Below are positions 1-7,639 of a DNA stretch of 64,000 nucleotides, piece by piece. Position 1 is the first letter of the stretch, and the number at the start of each line of letters is the position of its first letter. The stretch covers positions 2,294,001 through 2,358,000 of the forward strand of contig NC_011901.1 of assembly GCF_000021985.1 (NCBI RefSeq), in the 5' to 3' direction. The position numbers and the translations under genes were made by a program. The notes under the pieces were generated by a model, which did not search any database, had not been told where the DNA came from, and worked only from the letters and a program-made list of their open reading frames with translations. This DNA comes from Thioalkalivibrio sulfidiphilus HL-EbGr7. GTDB taxonomy: Bacteria > Pseudomonadota > Gammaproteobacteria > Ectothiorhodospirales > Ectothiorhodospiraceae.

Positions 1-1026
1 CAACAGGGCCTCGCCCTCGGGCGGGATGGCCTCGGGCAGTTCGCGCCCCGAGAGCAAGCCCCAGACACCGGCCCAGCAGCGGGCGAGCATCAGGGGGTGG
101 TAACCGCCGCCGCCCACCACCAGCAGCCGCGGCGTCCCATCGGAATGCCTGGGCGCGTCGTTGATGACCCGCTCCACCACCTCCAGGAACAGCTGGGTGG
201 AGATGTGGAACTTGCCCAGGGGATCCGGGCCGAGGATGTCGGTGCCCGCCTGGAGCACGATCACCTCCGGGCGGAAGGCCTCCAGCACCGCCGGCCAGAG
301 GCGCCCGAACACGTGGCGGTATTCGTCGTCGTTCATGCCCTTGGGCAGGGGCATGTTCACGGCGTTGTTGAGCGGCCCGGTGTCCTCGATGCCACCGCCC
401 TTGAAGGGATAGGCGTAGCTCGTGTCCATGTGCAGGGAGCAGGTCATCACCTGGTCATCGCTGCGAAAGGCCGCCTCCACCCCGTCGCCGTGGTGCGCAT
501 CGATGTCCAGGTACAGGACGCGCAGCCCTTCCCGACGCAGCCGCAGGATACCGAGCACCGGATCGTTGAAGAAGCAGAAACCCTGTGCCGCATCCGGCGC
601 CGCGTGGTGCATGCCGCCCGCCGGGTTGAAGGCCATGAAGCCCTCCAGCACCCGTTCGGCGCCCTGGATGCTGCCGTAGGTGGCGGTGGCGGGGGTGGCG
701 AAGAAACCGGGGAAGTACGGGTTCTCGAAGTTGCCGATGTTGTGCCGCTGGCGGTAGCGATCATAGACCTTGCCCAGCGCCTCGCAGCGCTGCATGGCCG
801 AGACGTATTCGCGGGTGTGAAACCACTCAAGTTCCGCCGGCGTGGCCTTGCGCGAGACCTGGAATTCCTCCTCCGTGAGCGCGCCATAGGCCCGGATCAG
901 GTCCAGGGTCAGGGACACGCGCGGGATGCCCAGGGGATGGTTGTCCCCGTAGCTATGCCGCCGGTAACGGGACGCGCCGATCAGCAGTGCCTTGCGGGTG
1001 GGTTCGGTACGAGACGGTGTGATCAT
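1..1026 (-). CDS. Histone deacetylase / AcuC-family amidohydrolase, 3' end cut off by window edge
   Basis: The frame is open from an ATG at 1024-1026 through to base 1 (342 codons) with no stop, so the C terminus lies outside the window. The translation carries the zinc-dependent class I/II deacetylase signatures in order: a GGMHHA box (active-site His pair), DIDAHHGDGV (metal-binding Asp/His), GTDILGPDPLG, and a late GGGGY loop. Family members remove acetyl groups from protein lysines, polyamines or small substrates in the cytosol; the substrate here cannot be told. It is the last gene of a minus-strand run headed by the CbbQ/CbbO-like pair but is separated from it by about 230 bp holding an inverted repeat, so co-transcription is uncertain. 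Family assignment is firm; substrate unknown. Confidence 0.88.
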   Translation of the reverse strand, partial: MITPSRTEPTRKALLIGASRYRRHSYGDNHPLGIPRVSLTLDLIRAYGALTEEEFQVSRKATPAELEWFHTREYVSAMQRCEALGKVYDRYRQRHNIGNFENPYFPGFFATPATATYGSIQGAERVLEGFMAFNPAGGMHHAAPDAAQGFCFFNDPVLGILRLRREGLRVLYLDIDAHHGDGVEAAFRSDDQVMTCSLHMDTSYAYPFKGGGIEDTGPLNNAVNMPLPKGMNDDEYRHVFGRLWPAVLEAFRPEVIVLQAGTDILGPDPLGKFHISTQLFLEVVERVINDAPRHSDGTPRLLVVGGGGYHPLMLARCWAGVWGLLSGRELPEAIPPEGEALL

Positions 1027-1052
1027 CTGTTCTTATCTGTCTATGGACTGTT

Positions 1053-1229
1053 AACGCAGAGGGCGCAGAGACGCAGAGGACGCGGAGTACATCCGAATTA
1101 AGAGCCACTTGTCATGCGCCAATCTCGAAACCATGCCTGCATCCATCCTCGCTAACCATGGACAATCGTGCGTGAGTGCTTTATCGGTCATCTCTCCGCG
1201 CCCTCTGCGTCTCTGCGTCCTCTGCGTTC
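1053..1229. repeat. Inverted repeat pair, gcagag-rich family, copy 1
   Basis: Two arms, 1053-1087 (aacgcagagggcgcagagac...) and 1193-1229, are near reverse complements built from cgcagag units. They sit in the gap between the stop of the CbbO-like gene and the start of the deacetylase. The same family recurs at 3815-3935, 6008-6135, 15206-15325 and 58467-58564. Confidence 0.75.
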
Positions 1230-1253
1230 CTTCGCCCTGATCAGAGTGGCAGA

Positions 1254-3782
1254 TCAGCGCCGCAACCGCAGGTAGATCTCCGGCAGCCGCCGCGGCAGGT
1301 CGTCCACGTTGTCCAGGACCAGGTAGTGACCCGGGCCGAAGATGGCCGGCAGGTATTCCGAGCCCGAGGTGTCCAGGGTGATGCAGAAGGGATGCACGCC
1401 CGCGTCCACCGCCTCCTTCATGGCCATACGCGTGTCCTCGTGCAGGTAGCGGGAGTCGCCGCCGTCGTCGTAGTCCGCAGGGCGTCCGTCGGAGAGGATC
1501 AGCAGCAGGCGGTGATGGGCATCGGCCTGCTCGAAGCGCCGGATACCGTGGCGGATGGCCGCACCCATGCGCGAGGCGAGACGACCGGAGACCGCGGCGA
1601 TGCTGGCACGCACCTCGGGGCCGGTGTGCTCGTGGAAGTCCTTGAGCACGTAGAAGTTCACGTTGTCGTGATGGCGCGAGGCGAAGCCGCAGATGGCGTA
1701 GGGGTCGCCCACGCTCTCGATGGCCTCGGCGAACATCATCAGCCCGGCGCGCAGCCGGTCCACCACCTTGCCCTGGCCGCTGGGATGCTTGGCCATGATG
1801 GAGGTGGACATATCGGCCAGCAGCAGCACGGCGGTGTCCCGGTGCTGCACGGTGCGGCGCCGATAGATGAAGGGTTTGGGCGAGAGACCCGCCTTCTTGT
1901 CGGCGATGAAGCCGGTGACCGCCTCCAGGTCCAGCTCGTCGCCGTCCAGCTGTTTGCGCAGCGGCGCCACCCGGCTGGGGCGCTGCAGTTCCAGGGCCCG
2001 GCGCAGGCGCTTGAGCATGGGCGCGTGTTCGGCCAGCAGCAGCTCGGCCCGATCCGGGTCGCTTTCCTCCAGGCGCTTCTCATGCACCCGCGCCCAGTCG
2101 CTGAGGTAGCGCTGCTCGCGATAGTCCCACTCGGGATAAGGCACGCCCTCCAGGGTCTGCCGGTGGGCGACGCCGCGCTTGTCCACCTGGGCGGGCATGG
2201 GGATGCCCACGCCGATGCGCCCGCCGCTGCCGGAAGTGTTCTCCTGGGGCACGTTGATGTCCGGATCCGGGTCGTTCTGGCGCTGTTCCGGGGCCTGGGG
2301 CGGCGGCAGCTCCGCCTGCTTCTCCTGCACCGCCTTCTGATCGGCGTGGGCGTCGGTGTCCTCGTTGTAGCCGCCCACCGGCTCGCCCCGCTTGCGGGGA
2401 TAAACGGCCCGGGCGGTGTTCATGGACAGGCCCGGCAGGTAGGCCTGCTCCCGGCCCTCCACGTCGATCTCGGGAAAGGCCGCGTCCTCGAACAGTGCGC
2501 GGGCGATGCGGAAGCTGTCCTGGATGGTCGCGCCTTCGGACAGCAGCGGTTGCAGGCGGGCATCCAGACCCTGCCCCGTGATCAATGACTCGTGCGCTCC
2601 CAGGGCGACCCGGTAGTACTCGCCTGCCGCGCCCTCGGGCGCAGGGTGGTTTCGCGCCAGGCGCAGCAGGCGGGACAGGAACCCGGGCACCCGTCCCTGA
2701 AGGCGATGGTTCACCCGCAGGTCTTCGCACAGGTCGAACAGGAGCTGGAAGCGGAACATGCGCTCGGCGTAGGCGGCGAACAGGGGCCGCCAGGTGATGC
2801 GCTGGTCTTCGTCCAGGGGTGGGTGCGCCATGCCCATCTCACGGAACAGGGCCTCGATGTCCTCGCCGCAGTAGGTGTCGAAGTGCAGATGCCCGGCGGC
2901 ATGCAGCACGGCGACCACCGCCTCGTCGCGGCTCTCCAGCACCGCCGGCAGGAACAGGCGCACACCGTCGGTCTCCACCATGGGCCGGCCGCGCCCCGGG
3001 CGCCAGTTACCGTCCTCCAGGGACACGTGGGCGCCGAACCAGGCCACCTGGATCAGGCGCAGGAAACGGCTGTGGGCCCGGGGCCGGTAGCCCGGCAGGG
3101 TGTCCAGCAGGTGCTTGAGGCTCTCCTCGCTCTCCAGCTTGAAGTAGGCCTCGCCCCGGGAACGCCCGGTCTGCAGGATGTCGGCGCCGCGCCGTGCCCA
3201 GGCCTCCAGGCCCCGGCTTCCCACCAGCGCTCTGGCGATGGTGGCACCGGCCAGGAACACGTCCAGGTTGAGCTTGCGCTCCAGGTAAAGGGTCTCGGCG
3301 GGTTGCATGAGGCGTCTCAAGCCCTCGATGCCCTCGCCCCCGGCCAGCTCGCGGAAGTCCGCCCCGAAGTAGGCGCGTCCCTCGGGGATGCCCCGTTCGC
3401 ACCAGCGGATGCCCATGTCGTACCAGGCCCGCTCGCCCTCGGCGCCCCAGGCCTGCCAGACGTCTCCCGCCTGGGTCAGGAAACCCTCCAGGGCCCTCCA
3501 GCCGTTGACCCATTTGCCGAAGGCCGCCGCCTGTTCCACCCAGGCGCGCACCGAGCCGGTCTGTTCCACCATGTGCGGGGTGTGGCGCAGGAAGCTCTTG
3601 CCCCCTTCCCGGTCGCGGAAGAACAGGTCCCGCGCGGTCTCGATCCACAGCAGGGTGTCGGCGGCGCCCTGGGGTTCCACCGACGGCATGGCCTCCTTCG
3701 TGTCCCGGTGGGCCACGAAGCTCACATGCTCCAGGTGCTGCAGCACCTCCTGGATCTGGACGAGTGTTTCTTGTTCGGTCAT
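1254..3782 (-). CDS. cbbO: CbbO/NorD-like von Willebrand factor A protein (MoxR-ATPase partner)
   Basis: 842 aa, typical of CbbO/NorD partners of MoxR AAA+ ATPases. A long helical N-terminal region precedes a low-complexity acidic linker (about residues 440-520) and a C-terminal VWA domain with an intact MIDAS motif, DMSTS at 657-661, followed by the LSDGRP strand about 100 residues later. In the CbbQO systems the VWA protein docks the ring ATPase onto RuBisCO and helps expel inhibitory sugar phosphates; in NorQD it acts on nitric oxide reductase. The CbbQ-like ATPase is the next gene upstream (158 bp gap filled by an inverted repeat). Neither RuBisCO nor norCB is in the window, so the target is inferred. 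CbbO is favoured because the organism appears to be an autotrophic sulfur oxidizer. Confidence 0.8.
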   Translation of the reverse strand: MTEQETLVQIQEVLQHLEHVSFVAHRDTKEAMPSVEPQGAADTLLWIETARDLFFRDREGGKSFLRHTPHMVEQTGSVRAWVEQAAAFGKWVNGWRALEGFLTQAGDVWQAWGAEGERAWYDMGIRWCERGIPEGRAYFGADFRELAGGEGIEGLRRLMQPAETLYLERKLNLDVFLAGATIARALVGSRGLEAWARRGADILQTGRSRGEAYFKLESEESLKHLLDTLPGYRPRAHSRFLRLIQVAWFGAHVSLEDGNWRPGRGRPMVETDGVRLFLPAVLESRDEAVVAVLHAAGHLHFDTYCGEDIEALFREMGMAHPPLDEDQRITWRPLFAAYAERMFRFQLLFDLCEDLRVNHRLQGRVPGFLSRLLRLARNHPAPEGAAGEYYRVALGAHESLITGQGLDARLQPLLSEGATIQDSFRIARALFEDAAFPEIDVEGREQAYLPGLSMNTARAVYPRKRGEPVGGYNEDTDAHADQKAVQEKQAELPPPQAPEQRQNDPDPDINVPQENTSGSGGRIGVGIPMPAQVDKRGVAHRQTLEGVPYPEWDYREQRYLSDWARVHEKRLEESDPDRAELLLAEHAPMLKRLRRALELQRPSRVAPLRKQLDGDELDLEAVTGFIADKKAGLSPKPFIYRRRTVQHRDTAVLLLADMSTSIMAKHPSGQGKVVDRLRAGLMMFAEAIESVGDPYAICGFASRHHDNVNFYVLKDFHEHTGPEVRASIAAVSGRLASRMGAAIRHGIRRFEQADAHHRLLLILSDGRPADYDDGGDSRYLHEDTRMAMKEAVDAGVHPFCITLDTSGSEYLPAIFGPGHYLVLDNVDDLPRRLPEIYLRLRR

Positions 3783-3814
3783 GTGCTGGGGTCTTGATTC
3801 GAGCCAGGCGCGTT

Positions 3815-3935
3815 AACGCAGAGGGCGCAGAGACGCAGAGGACGCAAGGGAAACCGTAACGTTAAAATCACGGTTTCCTGCATTGTGAGAACACTTGTTC
3901 TCTCTGCGCTCTCCGCGTCTCTGCGCCCTCTGCGT
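3815..3935. repeat. Inverted repeat pair, gcagag-rich family, copy 2
   Basis: Arms at 3815-3847 and 3901-3935 are imperfect reverse complements. The pair fills the gap between the CbbQ-like stop (3941) and the CbbO-like start (3782). It could act as a transcript-end or stabilising hairpin within the operon. Confidence 0.7.
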
Positions 3936-3940
3936 CACCA

Positions 3941-4801
3941 TCACTCACCTGACAGACGATCACCGAAGTGCGCCCGGAAGATCTCCTCCAGGGCCTCCAC
4001 CAGTTCCGGGTCGTCGGTGATGGGGTGGATGAGCGCGGCGCGGCAGGCGTCCATGGGGGAGAGGCCGGCGTTCATGAGTTCGGCGGCGTAGCACAGGGCG
4101 CGGGTGGAGGTGGCCTCTTCGAGACCGTGGTCCTTCAGCCCCCGGGCCTTGCGGCCGGCGGCCACCAGCTTGTCCACCAGGGCGTCATCCAGGCCGCCAG
4201 ACTCGGTCTTCACGATCTGGCGCTCGATATCCTCCTTCGGGTAATCGAACTGCAGGCCCACGAAGCGCTGCTTGGTGGAGGGCTTGAGGTCCTTCAAGAC
4301 CGTCTGGTAGCCGGGGTTGTAGGAGATCACCAGCATGAAGTCCTCGTGGGCGTCGATGATCTGCGACTTCTTGTCGATGGGCAGCTGGCGGCGGTGGTCG
4401 GTGAGCGGATGTATCACCACGGTGGTGTCGGTGCGCGCCTCGACGATCTCGTCCAGGTAACAGATGGCGCCCTCCTTCACCGCCCGGGTCAGCGGGCCGT
4501 CCTGCCACACGGTCTCCTCCCCTTCCAGCAGGAAACGGCCCACCAGGTCGGAGCTGGTCAGGTCCTCGTGGCAGGAAACGGTCACCAGGGGCCGATCCAG
4601 CACGTGGGCCATGTGCTCCAGGAAGCGGGTCTTGCCGCAGCCGGTGGGGCCCTTGAGCATCACCGGCAGGCGCTTGGCATAGGCGGCCTTGAATACCTCC
4701 ACCTCGTTGCCCTGGGGCAGGTAGAAGGGGGCCTCGCCCTCGACGGGCTTTTGCACGGCGTCCCGTTCCACGCCGCGCAGCTTGTTGAACAGGTTTTTCA
4801 T
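3941..4801 (-). CDS. cbbQ: CbbQ/NorQ-type MoxR AAA+ ATPase
   Basis: 286 aa, the usual CbbQ/NorQ size. Walker A is GPTGCGKT at 51-58, and a Walker B-like segment AICYLDEI lies about 60 residues later, with a C-terminal lid region typical of CbbQ. These ATPases form hexameric rings and, with a VWA partner, remodel a metabolic enzyme complex (RuBisCO for CbbQ, NO reductase for NorQ). The VWA partner is directly downstream. The start is the first ATG of the frame, followed by a positively charged N terminus. Assignment to the family is secure; choice of CbbQ over NorQ rests on the lifestyle inferred from the rest of the window. Confidence 0.85.
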   Translation of the reverse strand: MKNLFNKLRGVERDAVQKPVEGEAPFYLPQGNEVEVFKAAYAKRLPVMLKGPTGCGKTRFLEHMAHVLDRPLVTVSCHEDLTSSDLVGRFLLEGEETVWQDGPLTRAVKEGAICYLDEIVEARTDTTVVIHPLTDHRRQLPIDKKSQIIDAHEDFMLVISYNPGYQTVLKDLKPSTKQRFVGLQFDYPKEDIERQIVKTESGGLDDALVDKLVAAGRKARGLKDHGLEEATSTRALCYAAELMNAGLSPMDACRAALIHPITDDPELVEALEEIFRAHFGDRLSGE

Positions 4802-4850
4802 CGGTCGGTGTTCCTTGGTCGGTCAGTCTGGGTCGGGCCGGTGCGTCTAG

Positions 4851-4897
4851 GAGCCTGTCGGACTTAGGTGCCCAGGGCATCTCGGTCCGACAGGCTC
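4851..4897. repeat. 13-bp perfect hairpin next to palindromic element A
   Basis: gagcctgtcggac (4851-4863) pairs exactly with its reverse complement at 4885-4897, with a 21-nt loop. It directly abuts the left terminus of the larger palindromic element at 4898. It may be a separate small repeat or part of a composite element. Confidence 0.7.
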
Positions 4898-5161
4898 AGT
4901 GTCCTGAGTCAGAGATTCGTTGCATTTCAGAGCCCCGCACAAGACCCAAGGCAAGGCGCGGGCCGCAGGCAATGGCAAGCCCTTGGCAAGGACCGCAACG
5001 CCGCATTGGGTCTTGTGCGGAGCTCCCTGCGGGCGGGCCTGTACGGGCGCTCGGCCGCGTTGCTCTCGCTCGAATGGGCCTGCCCGTCCTTCGCTCGTGC
5101 GCCTTGCCGTGCATCCCGTACAGGCCCGCTGAAATGTAACGAATCTCTGACTCAGGACACT
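4898..5161. repeat. Palindromic element A (about 264 bp, cruciform type)
   Basis: Outer arms 4898-4930 and 5129-5161 are reverse complements with one mismatch in 33. Two internal hairpins lie between them: one with arms starting ccgcacaagaccc (about 4934) and ending gggtcttgtgcgg (about 5020), and one with ggcctgtacggg pairing with cccgtacaggcc (about 5036-5128). The first hairpin encloses a core with caaggcaaggcgcg and ggcaagcccttggcaagg. A second copy (17143-17411) keeps the termini and core but has different arm sequences that are still complementary. There is no coding capacity of note. The right terminus supplies the stop codon of the neighbouring 133-aa gene. Confidence 0.85.
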
Positions 5162-5561
5162 AGAGGCGATGCTCCTGTTCGCAGCGCGAATGCAGGTACA
5201 GGTAAACGTGCCGCAGGGTGTGCACCGCCATGCGCTGGGGGTTTTGCGGCAGGGCGTCGGCCCGGTCCATGGCCAGGCAGTTGCCGTAGTAGACCAGTTC
5301 GCGCACGTTGTCCCGCACGGCATTGAGGCTCGGATCGCCCTTCACGAAGGCCTTGAACACCTCCAGCAGGTCGTCGGTGTCCGGGATGGCCTTGCCGGCG
5401 TGCTCGGCATAGGCCGTGAGCAACCCCTTCATGATTCCGCCGGCCTCCCCGAGCAGATCGGCCAGATCGGGTGCCCCGTCCCCGCGCACGGCGGCCTCCA
5501 GGGCGCCGATACGCCGATCCAGTTCATCGAAGGCGGCGACAAGCCGGGCGTTGGGATCCAT
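5160..5561 (-). CDS. Hypothetical protein, 133 aa
   Basis: ATG at 5559-5561 is preceded by a good AGAGGA ribosome-binding site at 6-nt spacing. The product is a soluble, helical, acidic protein with no signal peptide or membrane segment and no motif I recognise; its C terminus carries YLYLHSRCEQEHRL. Its stop codon TAG (5160-5162) is formed by the conserved terminus of palindromic element A, so the element may have truncated or re-ended the gene. It is divergent from the 105-aa gene at 5672 across an AT-rich promoter region of 110 bp. A real gene judging from its ribosome-binding site and codon usage; function unknown. Confidence 0.65.
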   Translation of the reverse strand: MDPNARLVAAFDELDRRIGALEAAVRGDGAPDLADLLGEAGGIMKGLLTAYAEHAGKAIPDTDDLLEVFKAFVKGDPSLNAVRDNVRELVYYGNCLAMDRADALPQNPQRMAVHTLRHVYLYLHSRCEQEHRL

Positions 5562-5671
5562 GAAAGTCCTCTGGGTACAGAATCGAATTTGCAGGCGGGA
5601 TAGTATATTATTAATCTCTTAATCAAATCCTAGCAGAATACTCAGGTATAACCCAAGTCCGGGGAGCGGAG
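5562..5671. promoter_or_regulatory. AT-rich divergent promoter region
   Basis: This 110-bp gap between two divergent small genes contains a distinctly AT-rich stretch (about 5600-5650, with tatattattaatc) in otherwise GC-rich DNA. It must hold promoters for both genes. No specific operator can be named. Confidence 0.4.
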
Positions 5672-5989
5672 ATGAAACTCGTGAAACTCATCAAACTGAA
5701 CAACCTGCAGTACAACCTCAACCGTGATCCCGAGGTGTACCGCCGTCCGGTCAATCAGGAATTCCGTCTGCAGGCCCTGCTCAACGGCAGCGGCAGCGCC
5801 AAGGCCCGCTTCGAGGCCGAGGGCAAGGTCCTGGGTGAGGCGACCGTGAATCTGCCCGGCACCTTCGAGTGCAAGTTCAGCTACGACACCGCCGGCACCC
5901 GCGTGGGCAAGCTGGTGATCGAAGGCAATGGCGAGACCTTCCGCCAGGACATCCGCATCGACGTCACCGAGCACGCCTGGATCGGCTGA
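5672..5989 (+). CDS. Hypothetical protein, 105 aa, beta-rich
   Basis: The ATG at 5672 follows a strong purine-rich site (ggggagcggag). The product begins MKLVKLIKLNNLQYNL and then alternates short hydrophobic and polar segments that look like beta strands, with FECKFSYDTAG and GKLVIEGNGE in the second half; it resembles a small Ig-like or beta-sandwich fold. There is no signal peptide and no catalytic motif. It is monocistronic, divergent from the 133-aa gene, and ends before a terminator hairpin at 6062-6092. Function unknown. Confidence 0.65.
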   Translation: MKLVKLIKLNNLQYNLNRDPEVYRRPVNQEFRLQALLNGSGSAKARFEAEGKVLGEATVNLPGTFECKFSYDTAGTRVGKLVIEGNGETFRQDIRIDVTEHAWIG

Positions 5990-6007
5990 TTTGTATGCAG
6001 CTGAACT

Positions 6008-6135
6008 AACGCAGAGGGCGCAGAGACGCGAAGAACGCGGAGATCGGCCCAGAATCTAATAGCAAAGAGCGGCCTTCAGGCCGCTCTTTTGCATATCGCA
6101 CATTGCGACCTCTGCGTCTCTGCGCCCTCTGCGTT
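6008..6135. repeat. Inverted repeat pair, gcagag-rich family, copy 3, around a terminator
   Basis: Arms at 6008-6042 and 6109-6135 flank the terminator hairpin 6062-6092. The pair sits between convergent genes (ends at 5989 and 6163), so it is nested repeat-terminator-repeat. Confidence 0.75.
6062..6092. terminator. Bidirectional rho-independent terminator
   Basis: gcaaagagcggcc pairs with ggccgctcttttgc around a ttca loop, with T-runs in both directions. It lies between two convergent genes and probably serves both. Confidence 0.8.
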
Positions 6136-6162
6136 CATGGCGAAGTACCGCAGGCCCCCCAG

Positions 6163-6552
6163 TCACTCCCCCCACCGATACTGCTCGAAGAAGCGCGGCA
6201 GCATCTCCAGCATCTCCTCCCGGCTGAAGAACCGGTCCGCCCGGGCCAGGCGCATCTCGTCCTGGATATCCTCGTCACCGCCGAAGCAGAACACCGGGAT
6301 GTTGATCTGGTGTTCCCGGCGCAGGATGCGGATCACGTCCAGGGGATCGAAGGCATCGAACTCGTCCAGGTCCATGACCAGGAAACGGTGCAGGAGCACC
6401 TCGTTCCAGGCGCCCAGGTCCTCCAGGTCCGTCACCACCACCGCCGTCCAGCCCTCCGGGGTCAGCGCCCGAAAACGGGCCAGCATGTCCTGATCCGTGG
6501 TCATGAGGATGTAGCGGCGCTGCATGCGCGCCTCGATGGTGGGTTCAGCCAT
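6163..6552 (-). CDS. Degenerate response-regulator receiver-like protein, 129 aa
   Basis: The ATG at 6550-6552 has an AGGAAG site upstream. The fold pattern is CheY-like: an N-terminal strand (RYILMTTDQD), a central strand ending in LVMDLDEFD where a phospho-accepting Asp could sit, a fourth strand NIPVFCFGG, and ADRFFSREEML in the place of the usual Lys-Pro strand. The conserved Lys is missing at that position and the early Asp pair is weak, so normal phosphorylation chemistry is doubtful. There is no output domain. It lies 38 bp downstream of the lipoate-ligase-fold gene and is probably co-transcribed. It could be a pseudo-receiver that binds a partner protein. Confidence 0.6.
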   Translation of the reverse strand: MAEPTIEARMQRRYILMTTDQDMLARFRALTPEGWTAVVVTDLEDLGAWNEVLLHRFLVMDLDEFDAFDPLDVIRILRREHQINIPVFCFGGDEDIQDEMRLARADRFFSREEMLEMLPRFFEQYRWGE

Positions 6553-6590
6553 GGCGGGACTTCCTGATCGTCAGATGATGCATCAATGGA

Positions 6591-7634
6591 TTACGAAGGA
6601 ATGGAGGCATGCAGGGCCTCCAGGCGGGAGGCCAGATCGCTCGCCCTGGCCGCAGGCAGGGCATCACCCAGGACGGCCCGCAGCCGCCCTGCATGAGCCG
6701 GTTCGCCCTGGCAGGCCCGCAGAGCGGCATGGCTGGCAGGATCGGCGCTGGCCACCCGGCGAATGATCCCGTCGTCCAGCAGCACCCGCAACCAGTCCCC
6801 GTCCCGATCCTGCTCCAGCAGGTAACGCAGGCCGTTGATCCGGATACCCTCGGGCACATGGCGCCGACCGGGCGACGGGTCCAGGGGTTCCGCGAGTTCT
6901 TCCCGGGCCTCGGCCATGGAGGCGCGGGTGCGCGGGTCCGGTTGCCAGTCCGTGAAGCGCCAGCCGGCCTGGCCTTCGCAGGTCTCGCGCAGTCCCGCCT
7001 GCAGCAGCCCGGTGTCGGGATCGATGCCCTGGCTGCGCCAGTCGGTCATGCCCTCGGCCAGGGCCTCGGCCAGCCAGTCCCGGAAACCGTCACTGGGTGC
7101 CCGGATGCACTCGGCGAAGGACCGGGCGGGAAAATGCCGCAGCACGCTGGCGCCGAACACCAGGGCCTCTCCCTGGCTGGCCGCGCCGCTACCCAGGATC
7201 TTGCGGGTACCCAGCCACAGGTCCTGGCCACCCACGCGCCGCACCCCGAGGCCCGTAGCTGCGAACCAGTGGGCCACCAGACCCAGACACCGATCGAACA
7301 GCCCGCGATGTCCGCCCGGCACCCGCTGGCGGGGCAGGATGAAGAAGAAGCACTCCTGGTCGCCGTCCACCCACACCGTGCCGCCCCCCAGGGGCCGCTG
7401 GATCACCGGGATGCCCAGGGCCTCGCAACGGGCCAGGTCCAGGTCCGCCGCCGCATATTGGCTGGCCCCAATGCTCAGATGGGGCCGGTCCGGCCTGGCC
7501 CAGAGCAGGACCGGCGCGTCCTCCGGCCCCATGGCCCGTGCCACGCCGGTATAGGCGGCATGCAGCTCGACGGGGGCCAGATCGCCCAGATCCAGCCAGC
7601 GCCAGTGGGTCGGGAGGGTGGTCAAGAAGCTCAA
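6591..7634 (-). CDS. Lipoate-protein ligase / octanoyltransferase-fold protein (diverged)
   Basis: 347 aa. The N-terminal half matches the BPL/LplA catalytic fold: WRWLDLGDLAP near the start, HLSIGASQ, the glycine-rich RPLGGGTVWV loop that binds the acyl-adenylate, and KILGSGAA carrying the catalytic Lys. The second half (from about residue 230) is poorly recognisable. The His that normally follows the GGG loop is replaced by Val-Asp, so it may be an octanoyl/lipoyl transferase or a ligase of altered specificity. It is distinct from the second Lpl at 42650-43732, which sits with the lip genes. The start is uncertain: the frame opens at TTG 7634 and the N-terminal WRWLD motif is needed, but no good ribosome-binding site is visible. 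Confidence 0.7.
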   Translation of the reverse strand: MSFLTTLPTHWRWLDLGDLAPVELHAAYTGVARAMGPEDAPVLLWARPDRPHLSIGASQYAAADLDLARCEALGIPVIQRPLGGGTVWVDGDQECFFFILPRQRVPGGHRGLFDRCLGLVAHWFAATGLGVRRVGGQDLWLGTRKILGSGAASQGEALVFGASVLRHFPARSFAECIRAPSDGFRDWLAEALAEGMTDWRSQGIDPDTGLLQAGLRETCEGQAGWRFTDWQPDPRTRASMAEAREELAEPLDPSPGRRHVPEGIRINGLRYLLEQDRDGDWLRVLLDDGIIRRVASADPASHAALRACQGEPAHAGRLRAVLGDALPAARASDLASRLEALHASIPS

Positions 7635-7639
7635 GTCTG

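Noticed and set aside
97-1101. Plus-strand 334-aa frame at the window start
   Set aside because: The opposite strand encodes an open deacetylase-family gene with clear catalytic motifs; the plus frame is its shadow.
1254-4801. NorQ/NorD (nitric oxide reductase activation) reading of the ATPase-VWA pair
   Set aside because: No norCB or denitrification gene is nearby; CbbQO fits the inferred autotrophic lifestyle better. Not fully excluded.
4868-5326. Several open frames inside palindromic element A
   Set aside because: Arg/Pro-rich products arising from the palindrome, readable on both strands; no ribosome-binding site.
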